DNA of 64,000 bases from Tulasnella sp. 424 (Eukaryota; Basidiomycota; Agaricomycetes; Cantharellales; Tulasnellaceae), in NCBI GenBank assembly GCA_019633425.1, contig WSUB01000017.1:124001-188000 (forward strand), in the 5' to 3' direction. The notes beneath the pieces are model-generated. The model was given only the letters and a program-made list of their open reading frames with translations, searched no databases and had not been told where the DNA came from. Position 1 is the stretch's first letter. Each line of letters begins with the position of its first letter. The translations under genes were made by a program, and so were the position numbers. Shown here in pieces: positions 1 to 12,311 of the stretch.

Positions 1-486
1 TGAACATCGTTCCTCCAGACATGTAGACGTTGTCGAATATCGTCCATCCCGGCGCGTGTTTGAGGAGTTTGGTCGTTTTGATTGGGTCGTCTTCGCCTCG
101 GGCGGAGATAGCTAAATAACGCGAATTTTTTCTATCAGTGGATTTTAGTATATGAGTGATGGGCGTCGGGAGGACATACCGAATCCACTTCTTGGTGGTA
201 GCTTTTCTGGTTCTTGCTTGACGACTGGTTGTTGAACCTCAGGTGCTGGCGGACAGCGAGACAGCAAATCGGCGTCATCCTTGTCCCAGAAACTGCCTAT
301 ATTTGGCCAATCTATCGGCATCTTCCACGACTCATCCACGTCCGATGTCGATTCACCTGATGTTGAGCTCACTTTGGTTTTTCTTGGTGCACTGAGGACA
401 TGGTGTGTCGCGACAAGGAGGCCGCCAACGAAAACAATAATGAAAATGGATCGTTGTGCTGAGAGACGACGAAAGCTCATCATCAT
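1..486 (-). CDS. GT61-like (DUF563) glycosyltransferase, 5' part only
   Basis: Partial gene running off the left edge. Exon 1 is 180-486, starting at the first of three tandem ATG codons. A GTATGT donor (174-179) and a TTATTTAG acceptor precede exon 2, which covers 111 down to 1. Exon 1 encodes a type II membrane topology: short basic N-terminus, one hydrophobic segment (FIIVFVGGLLVATHHVL), then a Pro/Ser-rich stem. Exon 2 reads ISARGEDD and then APGWTIFDNVYMSGGTMF, which resembles the start of the luminal domain of fungal GT61/EOGT-like glycosyltransferases. Inference: a Golgi/ER enzyme that transfers a sugar to proteins or glycans. The catalytic centre lies outside the window, so the family call rests on a short stretch. 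Confidence 0.55.
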
Positions 487-654
487 GAAAACTGTTTCCC
501 TATGAGGTCCAGTCCTCGAAGAATGAAAGGGGTATTGGGGGGAAATGAGAGCAAGGAACGTTGGTGGTGGAAAGGAAGGTGAAGGTTTTTAAGAGCTGGC
601 GAGAGTAAGGATCGAGGTGTCGGTCTAAATTCTAAGTGTACCTGGCGCGCGGCT

Positions 655-3600
655 GTGCGCCTTTTACGCAACCCCCAAGACTTTTCCTACGCCGGCCACA
701 AATCCCCGCCCCCAGACGAACTGCCCTCGGCATCGACTTCTGGCAACGGCCGAGAACTTTGGAAGGCGAAGGTGCATAGCATCACGAGTTTTGCCGAGCA
801 GCAAGAGCACAGACGTCAACTCTTCATTCTGAAGTCTAGTCAAGGGCTCACGTTTTGAACGTCCAAAGCCTATGGTTTTTCGCTTTCAAGAATAATCAAT
901 GCCTGGAGATCCGAGATCATCTGCATAGCCCGCTCAAGATGCGGTTCAAGCTGGAAACTACACTTCACTCCTCGAATTGGTGGCAAATCCTTACGCACAG
1001 ACGACCCTCTACCGAGCAACAAAGGGGGTTCCTTTTGCCTCAGCTACCAAGGTCCGAGCTATGAGCTGGCGCCTGCCCTATTCAGGGCCCTCGGGCACCA
1101 GCCACAAGAACGCTTGCCCGTGAACGGTTCATGCTCTACAATATCGGACAACCTTGACCCTCCCCTCGGATCCCTGATACCCTTGTTAAATTATGTCCCC
1201 ATGACCATTTATGGCCTAAGAGGGTCTGGTTTCAGCCTCCAGGAATGCTTCTGCAAAGCGTTGACTTCAATCGCGGGTCATGACGATGCAAATCGTAAGC
1301 CTCAGAATTACCCACGAAGAAGGATTTAATCTCGTCCTGTGATATTATTTTGTGCCAAATAAAGAAAGCGACACAAAAACACGAAGTGTAGACAGCGAGA
1401 AAGCGCGAGAGAAGCTTGTAACCTGGAATTTGCAACAGGAAGACCTGGTCTATTCGATCGGTCCACGTCGGTGAATGGCCCCACTTTAGTCCCCCAAATT
1501 GAACTAGACAGAGGATATGACGTGGAAGGGGTGGAATCCTCTGGGATCGCGCGTGCTGTGCAGTCGGCCCTGGCTCGATCAACCCGGTTCTTCGCATGGC
1601 TTCCCAAGGATGGCCGACATCCCTTTGTGAGCATGGACGTCATTAGATCCAGCGAAGAGAGTCAAAATATATCGAGCAAGGTCCGATGCGAGCGAAATTA
1701 CAGTAACCATCTGTTTCTGAGAAAAAAGCCTACGCCCTATCTCTGTCCAGCTCATGAACAGGTTCGTTGTCAGAATACATCTTTCATCTCACTCTCGCAT
1801 CTGCCTGGCTCTTAAAAAGTCGTTCCTGAAGACCCAAACGAAACCCACAAACTTCCCTCCCAGTCGCTAGGATAGATACGTATCAGCGCGCGCGACGATA
1901 CTGTATAACCGCAAGAACAAAAACATACTGGTAGCTTTCTTGCTGAGCCTCGGTCCATACTTGGCTTTCTTCGCCTGCTGCTGCTTGCTGTCCTGTTTGC
2001 GTTATATCTCGCTCTTCCGTTTCGGCCACGAAGGTTGGAACGATTGTTGGTCCTGCTTCAGCGGGCACGGATCCTTCAGGCGTCAAGGTGTAGTCTGGCA
2101 AAAGGTCCATGGTTCTAACCAGGGGAGCTCCTGTCATGTGCCAGGAGCCAGAAAGAAGCGGGTCTGGTGCAAATGCTGGTGACCTGGACAGTATCCAACG
2201 GATACTATTCTGTAGATGTCACGTGACGTCAGGGTTTTTGGCGGCCTTAACTGGACGATCAGTGATCTTACTTCGGCAGCCGTCTTCTTGTCAGCCCCAC
2301 GACATTTTTGTATTCTCCAAGGCTGATATATATTTATCAGTTTGCGTATTTCTCTGACCGTCAGAGAGTGTGGATCGGCGTGCTGTAGCGCTGCTCTGGT
2401 TACAGATCGGACACACCACGGGAGTGGGATGTGAACAGGCGTATACGAGGGTGCTTAATGAAAGACTTACGCTATAAACAAGATCATGGGTACTCTCTGC
2501 TTTCTCTGGGGCTCAAATAGGTCGCGAAATTTGGGTATTGGCATGAGGGAGGGCGCAAACAGGGAAAGAATCCTGGGGGTGGAGTGACTACCTATTTCTT
2601 CCTATATAAGTTCACTAGAGTCACCATTTGCCTTGCTTTTGCATATGATTAAGATTATGCGTGTTATCGGCGTGGCAATTTGCTTTTGCGATCAACTCAC
2701 TAAACTCCAGATATGCGGCGATGGCGAACCCTTTTGGGAAAAAGAGAAAGACGTCGCCGCAGGATACCCCATCCGTCTCCTCCGCTAAGTCCGTTACTCG
2801 GCATAGTTGTTTCGCGGCCTTGACCATTTGCAAACTAATCCTTATTTGGGCCACCCACGGTGTGGTCACATGTGAAGTTGTCCAAAGCCCGATTCCAGCT
2901 AGCATCCCGCTGTCGATATTCACGCAGTTCAATCTGCAGTTCGAGCCGGACGTCTCCAACAGGGTTGGCGACCCATCCGAACCCGACACCGGTCTGATTG
3001 AAAATAACGACCATTGTTCCAATCCCTCGGCCTCCTCCGGCTACTTCGAAATATTTCGTGAAATTTACCCGCCGTTCCGCCATTCGCGCACGCTGCCAAT
3101 GCTTGGACAAGAGAGTCTCACGTTTCGCACTGTGAGACTCGAAACCAGAAAGGTTCTACTGTAAAGCTGTTATAAAACCTTCCGATGCAGTGGAGAAAAT
3201 TCCAAGTGGTTCTGTAATCCTGAAGTTTACTGTTATTTTTTTTACAGGATTTTGCAACACATCCCGGGTGCGCACCCAGGTCCCGGAATATTTTATTCCC
3301 GTCTCATTGGGAAACGGGATTTTCTCTCTATTTCCTGTTAAGTTTTCCATTTGCGAGCTTCACAGTGTCGCTCCGGTGTCTGCTTCAGCCCCAAGTCAAA
3401 ATCTCCCCCCCCCCCCCCCAAACATTAACCACTTGCAACGTCGCTGTCCCAATGACAGAGAGTGGGTTGCTCGAGAGATAGTCCGAGAGCACCTTGGTAT
3501 AGTGAACATTACTCACAAATCTAGTGATGGGGCGAAAGACGAGTGTCTCCCGTCGAACGCGAGGCTTTCGCCGGAGACCCGGCCGCGCTATATCGTTTCG

Positions 3601-3690
3601 GAAGATTCACTGGCTGCGTTTTAATTGTATATAATACTGGGGAGTTTCTCTACTCCCTGCCATCCACTAACCGTCACCTGACAGCATGTG
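655..3690. other. Stretch with no recognisable gene
   Basis: About 3 kb with only short, mutually overlapping reading frames on both strands. The longest is 167 codons on the plus strand (2661-3164), opposed by two minus-strand frames of similar length. None shows a family motif or a convincing splice chain. An 84-codon minus-strand frame at 1883-2137 is the only other candidate. A poly-C run of about 13 bases lies at 3405-3419. I see no transposon ends or transposase motifs. Confidence 0.5.
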
Positions 3691-3699
3691 GGCATGTCT

Positions 3700-4120
3700 G
3701 CGGGGCTGGTAGTTACCGCGTGAAGACCATAAGTGGATATGCATCCTTTAGTACTGACAGTCATACTTCCACGGGTTATACAGTAGTTGCTTGGGCTTAG
3801 AACAATGAATAAGGCTCTGCCGTTTAGCATCGGGCATTGACGGAGGGAGTGATTTGTCTTGCAGAGGCGGGTGACTCAATCGGAACCACAGGCGTCCATG
3901 GTCCTCACTGCTTTTGCGATATCACAGCACGAAGCAAAGAAGATTTTCGTGCGAGATCCACGGGGCACGGTAATGTCCACGACCCTGACTCGAAGTCGAA
4001 CCAGTGGGCGAATCCACAAAGACTATCGTCTATTGTCAAAGAATTAAAGTCTTGGTGACACAGAAGACAATGGCCAGTCCCGGATGCAGGAGCGTGCGAA
4101 GGAGTAGGGATGCAAGACAT
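3700..4120 (-). pseudogene. Relic of the CxxCH protein family
   Basis: A decayed third member of the family seen intact at 10483-11136 and 12312-12917. From the ATG at 4118-4120 the frame reads MSC, then HCLLCHQDFNSL, a cysteine about 13 residues later, and HWFDFES. This matches HCLLCHRDMD and the following C/H spacing of the 12.3 kb paralogue. Near 3975-4000 the homology moves to another frame and continues DITVPRGSRTKIFFASCCD, matching the FAQCCD block, before a stop at 3876-3878. Further down a third frame retains YNPWKYDCQY and RMHI, like YPWGGEYCYSGRHI of the paralogue, interrupted by a stop. The C-terminal half is not recognisable. Hence one frameshift, at least two stops and a lost 3' end. 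Confidence 0.7.
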
Positions 4121-4129
4121 GGGGAGATT

Positions 4130-5270
4130 AGTATTCATCGGTGAGATGATTGAGCTACGGAAGATGATTTGTTTGGGGAAATGGTTAGTCGTTGTACTTA
4201 GGCGGCAGACGGAGCGATTTTTATCCCCGATCTTGAGTAATATTCGCAGTGCATCCAACTAGAGAGCTCGGTGAGACTGCTGAAACAGGCTAGGTGATGT
4301 TGATCGGACACCAGTGCCTCAGTGGAGTCGGTAAAAGCGAAAACAGTACACACAAGACAGAAAACCGATGAACGACGTTGATGAACGAACATGCGATGAA
4401 CGATAACACAAATACCGCAAGCGGTGATTGTACCGCCTTGGTTCTTCCGAGGTTCTCGATTCAAGCATTACGCCTACATACGCGATGTGCCACGGCCCCG
4501 GAGCGTTTCATTGCTTACGTAGTGATTTCGGCCGGTACCAGAGAATATAAAAGTGACCAGATTGCGATCACGCCTTGGTGTGTCGGTATAAGCAGCTCGT
4601 GTATGCCTGAGGCGGGCAGTCAAGACAACGCCACTGAGAATCCTAGAGGGGTACAGTCGAGTACTCAGACAAGATCGGTAGGTATCTAGGGGTTTTTGGG
4701 CTGCATTTATCAATGATCCTACGAGAGGTGCAGGTTATATTGACGTATTGCATTCCTGGTAGCAGCCAGGGTTCGAACGTAGCGCACCGTCCAGTAGCCC
4801 CCACCCCCTTGTTATTCCACGCAAGCTCGCTAAAATCTACGCACCTAGAGTGGGATTAAAAGAGATTTCGAAGCCAAAGTAGGATGGGTTTTATATCTTC
4901 CTTAGAAGCGCCTGCTTCGGGACCTCATCGTGCTGCTCGATTGGCTCATGGGCAGCCAAAAAAAAATCCTGCAAGGGGACGTAAAACCAAAGCAACCGCG
5001 CAGGGCTGCGTAGCTCGGAGACTTTCCCGAGTCCATCAAGGTTGCTTCAATGCGGAAGGGTGATGAACACGGTAGAGACTGGTGAAAGGTCGGGCACCAA
5101 TCCGCGTGAGTGGATTGGACGTCGACGTCGGAGTTTGCTAATCAAAACAGTTCACACATGTTCTTTCCTTCACCTCTCCGATTGCGACCTTTTCGGCATC
5201 TCCCGTCTCTCGTTCTCTATCGTCCACCAGTCATCAAGAGTCGCTTTTACCAGGTCTTTCCGTATCAGGC
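4130..5270. other. Intergenic stretch upstream of MYG1
   Basis: About 1.1 kb without a supported gene. Reading frames of up to about 100 codons overlap on both strands and none resembles a protein. The stretch presumably contains the MYG1 promoter at its right end; I see no clear TATA box or other distinctive site. Confidence 0.4.
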
Positions 5271-5271
5271 A

Positions 5272-6736
5272 ATGTCGGTCGAAGAAAATGTGGCGAAGAA
5301 GCTCAAGACGTCCAAAGTATGCCCGAACGGCACACTTGGTTGAACGACTGAAGTCATTTATCTTGTCTCCTCCTTTGAAGATGATTGGGACTCATAATGG
5401 AACCTTCCATTGCGACGAAGCACTTGCTGTCTTTCTGTTAAGGCAGACCGGTACATACCGTGATGCTGGTGCGGCAAGCCACTTGCTCGAGCCGAATCGT
5501 CGCTGATTCTACTTGGCCGGACCACCCCGCTAGATCTGACTCGTACAAGGGATCCCAAGCTCCTTGACACATGCGACATTGTGGTTGACGTGGGGGCGGT
5601 ATACGATCCCGAAAAGCTACGCTTTGATCACCACCAACGTGAATTTGATGGAGTCTTTGGCCATGGGTACAGCACCAAGCTGTCTTCCGCAGGACTGATC
5701 TACAAGTGAGCGTTAGCTGAGGGATATATCGAAGTATCATGATCTAACAAGTTTTGCTCTCACAGGCATTATGGAAAAGAGATCATCTCGGGCCATTTGA
5801 ATCTCTCCCCGGAAGACCCTAAAGTGGAGACTCTATGGTTGAAGCTTTACAAGGTTCTGATCGTTTATTCCATCAGGAATGGCTCAGAAAACCCAACCTA
5901 ATCGTTCCTTTTACTTTTCAGGAATACATTGAGGCCATTGACGGGGTCGACAACGGCGTGCAGCAATACCCTCCTGAGATCCCACCAAAATACCGTATCC
6001 GAACGGATGTCTCTACCCGAGTGGGTTGGCTGAACCCAGCTTGGAACGAATCAGTGGATTCAAAGAGCGTCGACGTACGTCCTTCGTTTCAGGTTACCGT
6101 TCAGGCCTGACACCGACCAATCACCCTATCCACAGGTTCGTTTTGAAAAAGCCTCCAAACTAGTCGGAGAAGAATTCATTAGCCGGCTAGAGTACTATGG
6201 CAATGCATGGCTCCCAGCTCGCGAACTCGTCCAAAACGGTCTGGAAGCACGTTCTGCTGTCAGCCCTTCAGGACATATCATCCTCTTCGAACATTTTTGT
6301 CCTTGGAAGGTGATTTCTATTACTGTTCTCGTACATGGATCCAGTGTGATGATCGAGTCTCTTACCTTGTTATAACTGCAGGAGCACCTGTTCGACCTGG
6401 AAAAGGAACTGTCCATACCAGATGACCAGAAGCCCATCTACATCGTCTACCCAGACGAAACAGCAGGCAACTGGAGAATCCAAGCTGTACCCATATCACC
6501 GGACAGCTTCATTAGCAGGAAGCCGCTTCCTGAACCTTGGAGAGGCGTTCGAGATGATGCATTGTCCACAGTGTCCGGGATTCCTGGTGGAATTTTCGTC
6601 CATGCGTCCGGTTTCATTGGCGGTAAGTATCTTTTCCGTTCTAGTATTCTTGAGTTCGGAGTTCAGTACGTTCCCTACAGGTAACCAGACTCAGGCAGGT
6701 GCTCTCGAGATGGCGAGGCGAGCTCTCGCAATGTAG
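5272..6736 (+). CDS. MYG1: MYG1 family exonuclease (DHH-type metal-dependent hydrolase)
   Basis: Eight exons: 5272-5316, 5381-5468, 5534-5705, 5766-5853, 5922-6074, 6136-6309, 6382-6622, 6681-6736, giving 338 aa, close to the usual length. Every junction is GT-AG and phases agree. The N-terminal motif GTHNGTFHCDEALA and the downstream DHH motif in RFDHHQREFDG are the metal-binding signatures of the MYG1/UPF0160 family. ETLWLKLYKEYIEAIDGVDNG and the C-terminal GGIFVHASGFIGGNQTQ are also typical. Family knowledge: MYG1 is a 3'-5' RNA exonuclease acting in nucleus and mitochondria on pre-rRNA and mitochondrial transcripts. The 15-residue first exon is short and Lys-rich; the start was chosen as the only ATG that splices in phase to the conserved second exon. 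It converges with the MPP-beta gene, with about 165 bp between stops. Confidence 0.95.
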
Positions 6737-6901
6737 ATCGCCGAGCGTGTATGTTGAGGGGAAAATGAAATGAAATTCGGGATTAACGCCCACTATAAAA
6801 TGTGTGATGACCGACAGGTATCTTTTTGGTGTTCGATAAGTACTACGAAGGTCCCATCTAGATACTTTGCATGGATAGACGACACCGAGACAGAAGAACA
6901 A

Positions 6902-8454
6902 TTAGAAGGTCATCGAAGACAAGTCAGAACGGATGCGTTGGTAGTCTAGGATACCCTCCGTCCTTCCGACAGCAGCAAGCGCGAAGTCCTTGTCCCAGAG
7001 GTACTTCTGAGCGACACGTTGGATCTCCTCGGGGGTGACAGCGTTGACGGCCATCTCGATTTGCCGTGGGCTGAACCGACGGCCAGTGGTAACCAACTGC
7101 CGGCCAATGTCTTCCGCGATGGCGGTGGTACCATCCAAGCCGAGGAGCAAGCTAGCCTTGAGTTGGCTCTTGGCACGCTCAACCTCGATGGTGGTGGGAG
7201 CGATCGACATCCGGGTCCACTCCTTGAGGGTGAAGTGAACGAGGTCGTCGAGGTTGGTCAAGTTCTCGCTGACCATGTAGACACCCCACAATCCGGTATC
7301 GGAGTACGAGGTCGAGAAGTGCATGAACGAGTTGGCGAGGTTGTTCTTGGCGATGAAGTAGCTCAACTTGCTTGATAGCAGATGGTTGGCACCCAAGCTG
7401 CGGTCCCAGTTACCGAAGATGGACTGGAGAACGAGCATGGGGAAGTAGTCGGGTGAGCGCCAGCTGACACCCTCGACGGCGATGGCAATGTTGGCGGTGG
7501 GCATGGTGTCGTCACGAGCACGGACTTCGATGCCACGGAACTCTGGCTTCTTCTTGTTAGCCACGCCGCCTAGTGGTAGGGGGTTCTTGGACACTGGGAG
7601 GCTGGAGAAGCTCTTCTCGGCAAGCTTGACAAGTTCTTCGTGCTCGATGCCACCCGCACCGACGAGGACCATTCGGTCGGCGGTGTAGTTGGTCTTGATG
7701 TATGAATCGAGGTCTTCTCTCTTGATAGAGAGGATATTCTTTTTGGGACCAAGAATAGTCCGGCCAAGAGGTTGACCTTACGTATATGGCATGGTCAGTC
7801 CCGAGTATCTCAGTAATGCGTGAATGGTTTACCGACCTTGGAAGGCGACGGAGTGAAGGTGGTCAAAGACGACCTCTTCCAGCTGCTTGTCAACTTCCTC
7901 CTGTTCCCTCAGGATGACATCCCGCTCGCGTTCGATGGCACCCGACTCCAACTTGGAGTTTTGAAGGATGTCGCTTATGATGTCGACAGTCGTTCCCACA
8001 TCCTTCTTGAACGACTTTGCGTAATAGACGGTTTGCTCCCTCGACGTGTAAGCATTCAGATGAGCACCGAGGTTTTCCACCTCAAGCTCGAGGGCATGCT
8101 GAGTACGGCGGTTGGTTCCCTTGAAGGCCATATGTTCAAGGAAGTGGGCCGTGCCATTTGTTGCGTCCGTCTCGGCCCGAGAACCAGCGTCGATCCAAAC
8201 ACCGACAGTCGCGGTCTGCGCATGTGGGTGAGTTTCCGTGGCTACGGTGAGACCATTGGGTAATGTCGAGATTTGGGTGAGGGGAGAATGAGGAGTGACG
8301 GTTGTAGCGAGCTGGCGAATCCCGCGCTGGGTATTTGTGAAATTTCGTTTTGGTTGTCAGTCGAAAGCCCAATAAACGAATTCGTCGTAGAAACTGTACT
8401 AACGGATTTCGTAGCCTGCTTGAGGCCCTGCCTGAAGAGCAAGGAGGATGCCAT
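6902..8454 (-). CDS. MAS1: Mitochondrial processing peptidase beta subunit
   Basis: Three exons on the minus strand: 8404-8454, 7837-8326, 6902-7776, encoding 471 aa, the normal size. The zinc-binding HxxEH motif is HFLEH (residues 78-82), followed by the typical [20 protein letters not shown] and [12 protein letters not shown] blocks. The C-terminal half has [20 protein letters not shown] and [13 protein letters not shown], which are diagnostic for the catalytic beta subunit (M16 family) rather than the alpha subunit or Core2. The N-terminus ([17 protein letters not shown]) is basic and Ser-rich, as expected for its own matrix-targeting presequence. Role: it cleaves presequences from imported precursors as a heterodimer with MPP-alpha; in many fungi it may also serve in complex III. 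It lies head-to-head with the METTL25-like gene, with about 150 bp between start codons. Confidence 0.96.
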
Positions 8455-8602
8455 TACGGTGTCTAAGGGGGGAAAGAGAATGAAGGAGGGGGTACGGGTG
8501 AAGGAGGTTTTAGGCGGACGATGAGACCGTTGAGATTCGGGACTGCACGGAACTCTACGTTTCCCGCGGCTTCCCTCCTTGGACGCCCACCAACCCACAG
8601 CA
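8455..8602. promoter_or_regulatory. Short divergent promoter region, MPP-beta / METTL25-like
   Basis: Only 148 bp separate the two start codons, so the two genes must share promoter DNA. The space is purine-rich on the plus strand at its left side (GGGGGGAAAGAGAATGAAGG). No TATA box is visible. Co-regulation is an inference from spacing only. Confidence 0.5.
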
Positions 8603-10272
8603 ATGGCTAGCATCACCTTACCTCCAACATACGGCGCAAGCACCCTCGAAAACACCAAAAAATACCTATCAGAACTCATTGAATATATCTCAAGTCCGCT
8701 AGCACACTCAGTTATCACTAGTCATTCTAACGGGATTGCGGGTGACTCCTCTGCTGTCCCAAGCATATGGGATGACTGGTGGAATAACTCCTGGGTGGAC
8801 AACTTGGACCTTCGGGAGATTGTGAAACAACTTTTGATGAACGACCTGTCGGAGGATGTGTGAGACCATTCTTTACTGGGCTTTGGATTACTTACTCACG
8901 GAACACCGTGACTTGCAGGCACCACCCTCATTCAAGTCAATAGCCCAAGCTGTCCAGGACCTTTCACTTCCTCGGAGCGCGTCAGAAAACATCCCTCAAT
9001 TTCGCCTTATCGAGCACCAGATGTTCGGTCTTACTCCGAAGAAACAGCATGAGGTCGAACGGATGTGCGCTTTCGTTAATGCAATGGCTGAACATCCGAA
9101 TGACTCGCAAAATCGACGGCAAGTTCAACATTTGGTCGATGTCGGAGCAGGCCAAGGCTACTTGACCCGTAACCTCGTCGACATGCCTCTTTCTTACGAC
9201 CTCCTAGCCCTCGATTCGAGCGAGGATCAGGTCGAAGGCGCCAAGAAACGACAGCAGGAACTGGAGAGATGGCAGAAGAAAGTCTTCGGCAGGAGGAAAG
9301 CTCGTGCCACGAAGGGCACCTCGGACGAATCAAGAACTACCGAACCTGGCAGTCAGTCCGAAGGGAAATCACTGAAGGCAGGCTCAGTCACTCAGGCGAC
9401 TGTGTTTGTTGACAAGGATGCCCTTCCAACGGCTATCGATCAATGGATCAAGAACCAAGCGCCTTCTTCCTCCGAAGTCCCTGTCATTATTATTGGGCTT
9501 CACGCATGTGGCTCGTTGACTCCGACTGTGTTGCGATCCTTCATCTCACTCTACCATACTCAAAAGGAGGAACAGCTGGCCCCACGGGCGTGGCGGTGCG
9601 CGGGGATTGCCCTTGTTGGCTGCTGCTATAATAGAATCCGCGGTATTGAGAAAGGTTCGCAAACCCCTGCCTCTCCTCGCGCCAGTGAGCTGACTTGTTG
9701 ACCATACAGACGTTCCCATGTCCAGTTTTGTAGCAACTCACTCCCATCCGAGTCATCCTCCTCTTCAAGTTGAATCCTTACACCTCCACCTCGCTGCCCA
9801 AGTAACTCACAATTGGCTGTCTGACTGGCCTGCTTTCGAGCTAGGTCTGCGGAAGATCGTCTTTCGAGCGTTGCTGGAACGCCTCTTCAGCGAACATGGC
9901 GGGAAGATGTACCAAGCCGGGCTTCAAGTCGGTCGATTCAATGATGCAGCATATGAGTCTTGGGATACATACCTCGCTCGTGCCGCTGACCGGTTAGATG
10001 GCGTGACGTACGACGACCTCAAGAAACGAGAGGGCCACGCAGACGAGAAGGCTAGGCTGGAGGGATATGATAACGCAAAGCTTCGCCGCCGCCTAGAGAT
10101 TCTGCACGTACTGCGGTGCATGCTGGGTCCAGTAGTAGAAAGCTTGCTTTTGGTGGACCGCTGGATGTATCTCAGGGAGGAAGTCGACGCGCAAGTCGAT
10201 GTGAGGATGGTTAACATATTTGACCAGTCAACCGGTAGCGCCAGAAATGTAGCCCTTGTTGTACGATTATAA
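8603..10272 (+). CDS. METTL25/RRNAD1-like SAM-dependent methyltransferase
   Basis: Three exons: 8603-8857, 8919-9654, 9710-10272, encoding 517 aa. The first intron (GTGTGAG to TTGCAG) removes a frame shift visible in unspliced translation. The hallmark GLTPKKQHEVERM block is followed by the SAM-binding motif VDVGAGQGYLTRNL (residues about 158-171). A second conserved block, IIGLHACGSLTPT, corresponds to the family's catalytic-domain motif IV region. GCCYNR and VPMSS follow, then the C-terminal helices FRALLERLF and VLRCMLGPVVESLLLVDR. An inserted Lys/Arg/Ser-rich loop sits between about residues 185 and 225. The family is predicted to methylate RNA or protein; the substrate of this member cannot be read from sequence. 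Confidence 0.9.
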
Positions 10273-10482
10273 TGAATTGGCTGGAGAGCCTGATGTAACC
10301 ATGGCTTGTCCTGGAGATCTTCCTTGAAGGTCCTACTTACGAGCCCTGAAGGCCTGGGTTAATTCGCAAAGCCAAATCTAATATGTGCTGTCGGAGAGGA
10401 TAGCAGGCAGCATTGTAAAAATAAGTGATTAAAGGAAGTGATTAAGCATAACGATACGAGATGAGGGTATGAGGCTGGGATG

Positions 10483-11136
10483 TCATGATTGCCCAAACCA
10501 ACCGAAGGGAGTTGCTAGATCGGGAAACCTTTTTACCATTCCCCTCTGCAACATGGAGAAATAATTCCGGGCACGCATGACTCGGTTGAACTTGTAAGGT
10601 TTCCCGAAGATCACCGGCTCTCCAACGCCTACACCGCCTGGCAGTAGAGAAACGTAGGGTGCAACAATATCCCTGTCTTCTATGGCCCATTGTTTGAACG
10701 TTCTGTTGATCTGATTTGGCTGCTGTTCTCTCAAACTCTTTAGGCGTCGCATCCTCGTGTCGAAGTCATCCTTCCAGCAACCAAGCGACTTGCATGGAAC
10801 GATCGTGACACCATTGATCCAGGTTCGCGCCACAGATGAGTCGTCGATGTGAGGTCCCGAATAGCAATGACCCTTTCCGCTTTCAAAGACGTAGCCACTT
10901 CTTTGAGGGTGCTGGGCTACCGAAACATGAGAGAGGACCGTGTCACAACATTGGGCGAAGTAGATGTCCTTTTCTACTCCTTCAGGAAGTGTGACGTCGA
11001 AGACTGGAGCGCTGTTTTGAAACTCATGTCCTACAGTACATGTAGTCCCTTCAAACTGGGTAGAATCGAGGTCCGCGTGGCAAATTTGACAATGGCGGAT
11101 CTCAGATATCTTGAGGGCCTGAGGAAATGCAGACAT
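10483..11136 (-). CDS. CxxCH-motif protein of unknown function, paralogue 1
   Basis: Single-exon gene, 217 aa. I do not recognise a named family. Its paralogue lies 1.2 kb away at 12312-12917 and a relic at 3700-4120. Shared features in order: CQICHADLD near the N-terminus, a Cys about 13 residues later, His (H37), FDVTLPEG, YFAQCCDTV, CYSGPHIDD, an NG followed by C-x4-C, a basic stretch, KQWAIEDRDIV, then GKPYKFNRVMRARNYF. The spacing of CxxCH, C and H suggests a small metal-binding knuckle, and the downstream Cys pairs could form another. No signal peptide or membrane segment is visible, so it is likely intracellular. It has 17 more C-terminal residues than paralogue 2, ending GWFGQS. The intact frame and conserved pattern between paralogues argue that it is a real gene. 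Confidence 0.75.
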   Translation of the reverse strand: MSAFPQALKISEIRHCQICHADLDSTQFEGTTCTVGHEFQNSAPVFDVTLPEGVEKDIYFAQCCDTVLSHVSVAQHPQRSGYVFESGKGHCYSGPHIDDSSVARTWINGVTIVPCKSLGCWKDDFDTRMRRLKSLREQQPNQINRTFKQWAIEDRDIVAPYVSLLPGGVGVGEPVIFGKPYKFNRVMRARNYFSMLQRGMVKRFPDLATPFGWFGQS

Positions 11137-11139
11137 GTC

Positions 11140-12310
11140 GTCTGGGGCGTTCGAGTTTCTGGAACAACTTGAGGGATCAGGAGAGATATGAAGGGTGTTG
11201 GATGTGCTGGGATGATGGAAAGCAAAGTTGAAAAGTCGTTCTAAGATACTCTTTTATACCGCCGAACGCGGGAGTTTTGTTGTGTATACCCGCTTCCTGC
11301 ACGGAAAGGAGGACGATAGCGTGTCGACACGAGGACCGCAAAGCGCTCTTGTTGAAGACGCTTCCCTGCTCGGCGGTGCATGAGAGCATTTGTTTGTCAA
11401 CGGGAGTGGTTGAGAGTTACTGGATGTCAAGTTGATTCGGTCCAGGTGCTAAGCGGCCACGTGCCATCCAAAGTGAAGGACCATCGCAGAAATTTCGAAA
11501 CAATTTCATAGAAGGGTCCGAGACTGTAAGCAACCTGATGAGGGCAGTCCTGGAGAGACAGCAGCTTGAGCGGGTTGTTGTATGACTCGAACAGGTGGGC
11601 GGTCAATTGTGTACAACCTTGAACAAGGAAAAACTGACCACCCAAAAAAGCAAGAACAAACTCTTGCATATTCGTTCACAGCCATTACGGGTCCAAAGCC
11701 CTTAGAGCACCGGTCAACCCAATGGAAGCAGTATGGAAGCTTCAGCGTTCCATGCGCGTTAAAACACCATCAACCGCCCTGCCACACTAAAGATCATGTG
11801 ATTCTCCGCACTAAAGCTCTAGCAGCCAGATTGCAGGCAACGCTGTGTAATTCCATGAGATCGAATCTGAAGACTAGCCATGTAGAGATGAGGTCCTTCA
11901 GTTTGACCCAACAGATGCTTCAGTGTAGTAATCAAATGCTTCAGTGTAGTAATCAAATGCAAGGATTGGTGGATTCATCTTAGAGAGGCACACGTCCACG
12001 CTCAAGTGGGTTGAGAGCAATCAATATATTTGAGCAATCGGAAGATAACTCGATGTACTCCGTAATTCATTGTACTTTGGTCGGAGAACAGGCGCGTCCA
12101 TAATTCGTTTCGGAAAATTACGGGCTTGCTTCGTTAGCACAACGATATTTCCACAAAAAACATTAGACATAAATTGTAGACTATGAACGATACATGCTAT
12201 ACTATTGAGATTGTTGAATACGGTATGGGCGTTGTCATGCAGGTCCTTTGGGTCTCAAAGACCCCTCTCGGGTTGCACTTACCTTGGAATCTCGGCGCTT
12301 TGATATCAAT
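11140..12310. other. Intergenic stretch between the two CxxCH paralogues
   Basis: About 1.2 kb without a supported gene. It contains the 21-bp direct repeat at 11915-11960 and presumably the promoter of paralogue 1 at its left end. Reading frames up to 133 codons occur (for example 11582-11983, plus strand), but the longest includes the direct repeat and has no recognisable motif. Confidence 0.4.
11915..11960. repeat. 21-bp direct repeat, two copies plus four bases
   Basis: The unit ATGCTTCAGTGTAGTAATCA plus A occurs at 11915-11935 and again at 11936-11956 without a mismatch, followed by the first four bases of a third unit. It is in non-coding DNA. A perfect repeat implies a recent slippage duplication. 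Confidence 0.9.
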
Positions 12311-12311
12311 C

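Noticed and set aside
4760..4785. GGTTCGAAC resembling a tRNA T-loop
   Set aside because: The flanking bases do not form the five-pair T-stem and no D-arm or anticodon arm can be placed at the right distance on either strand.
7019..7375. Plus-strand frame opposite MPP-beta
   Set aside because: It is the antisense shadow of a strongly conserved gene.
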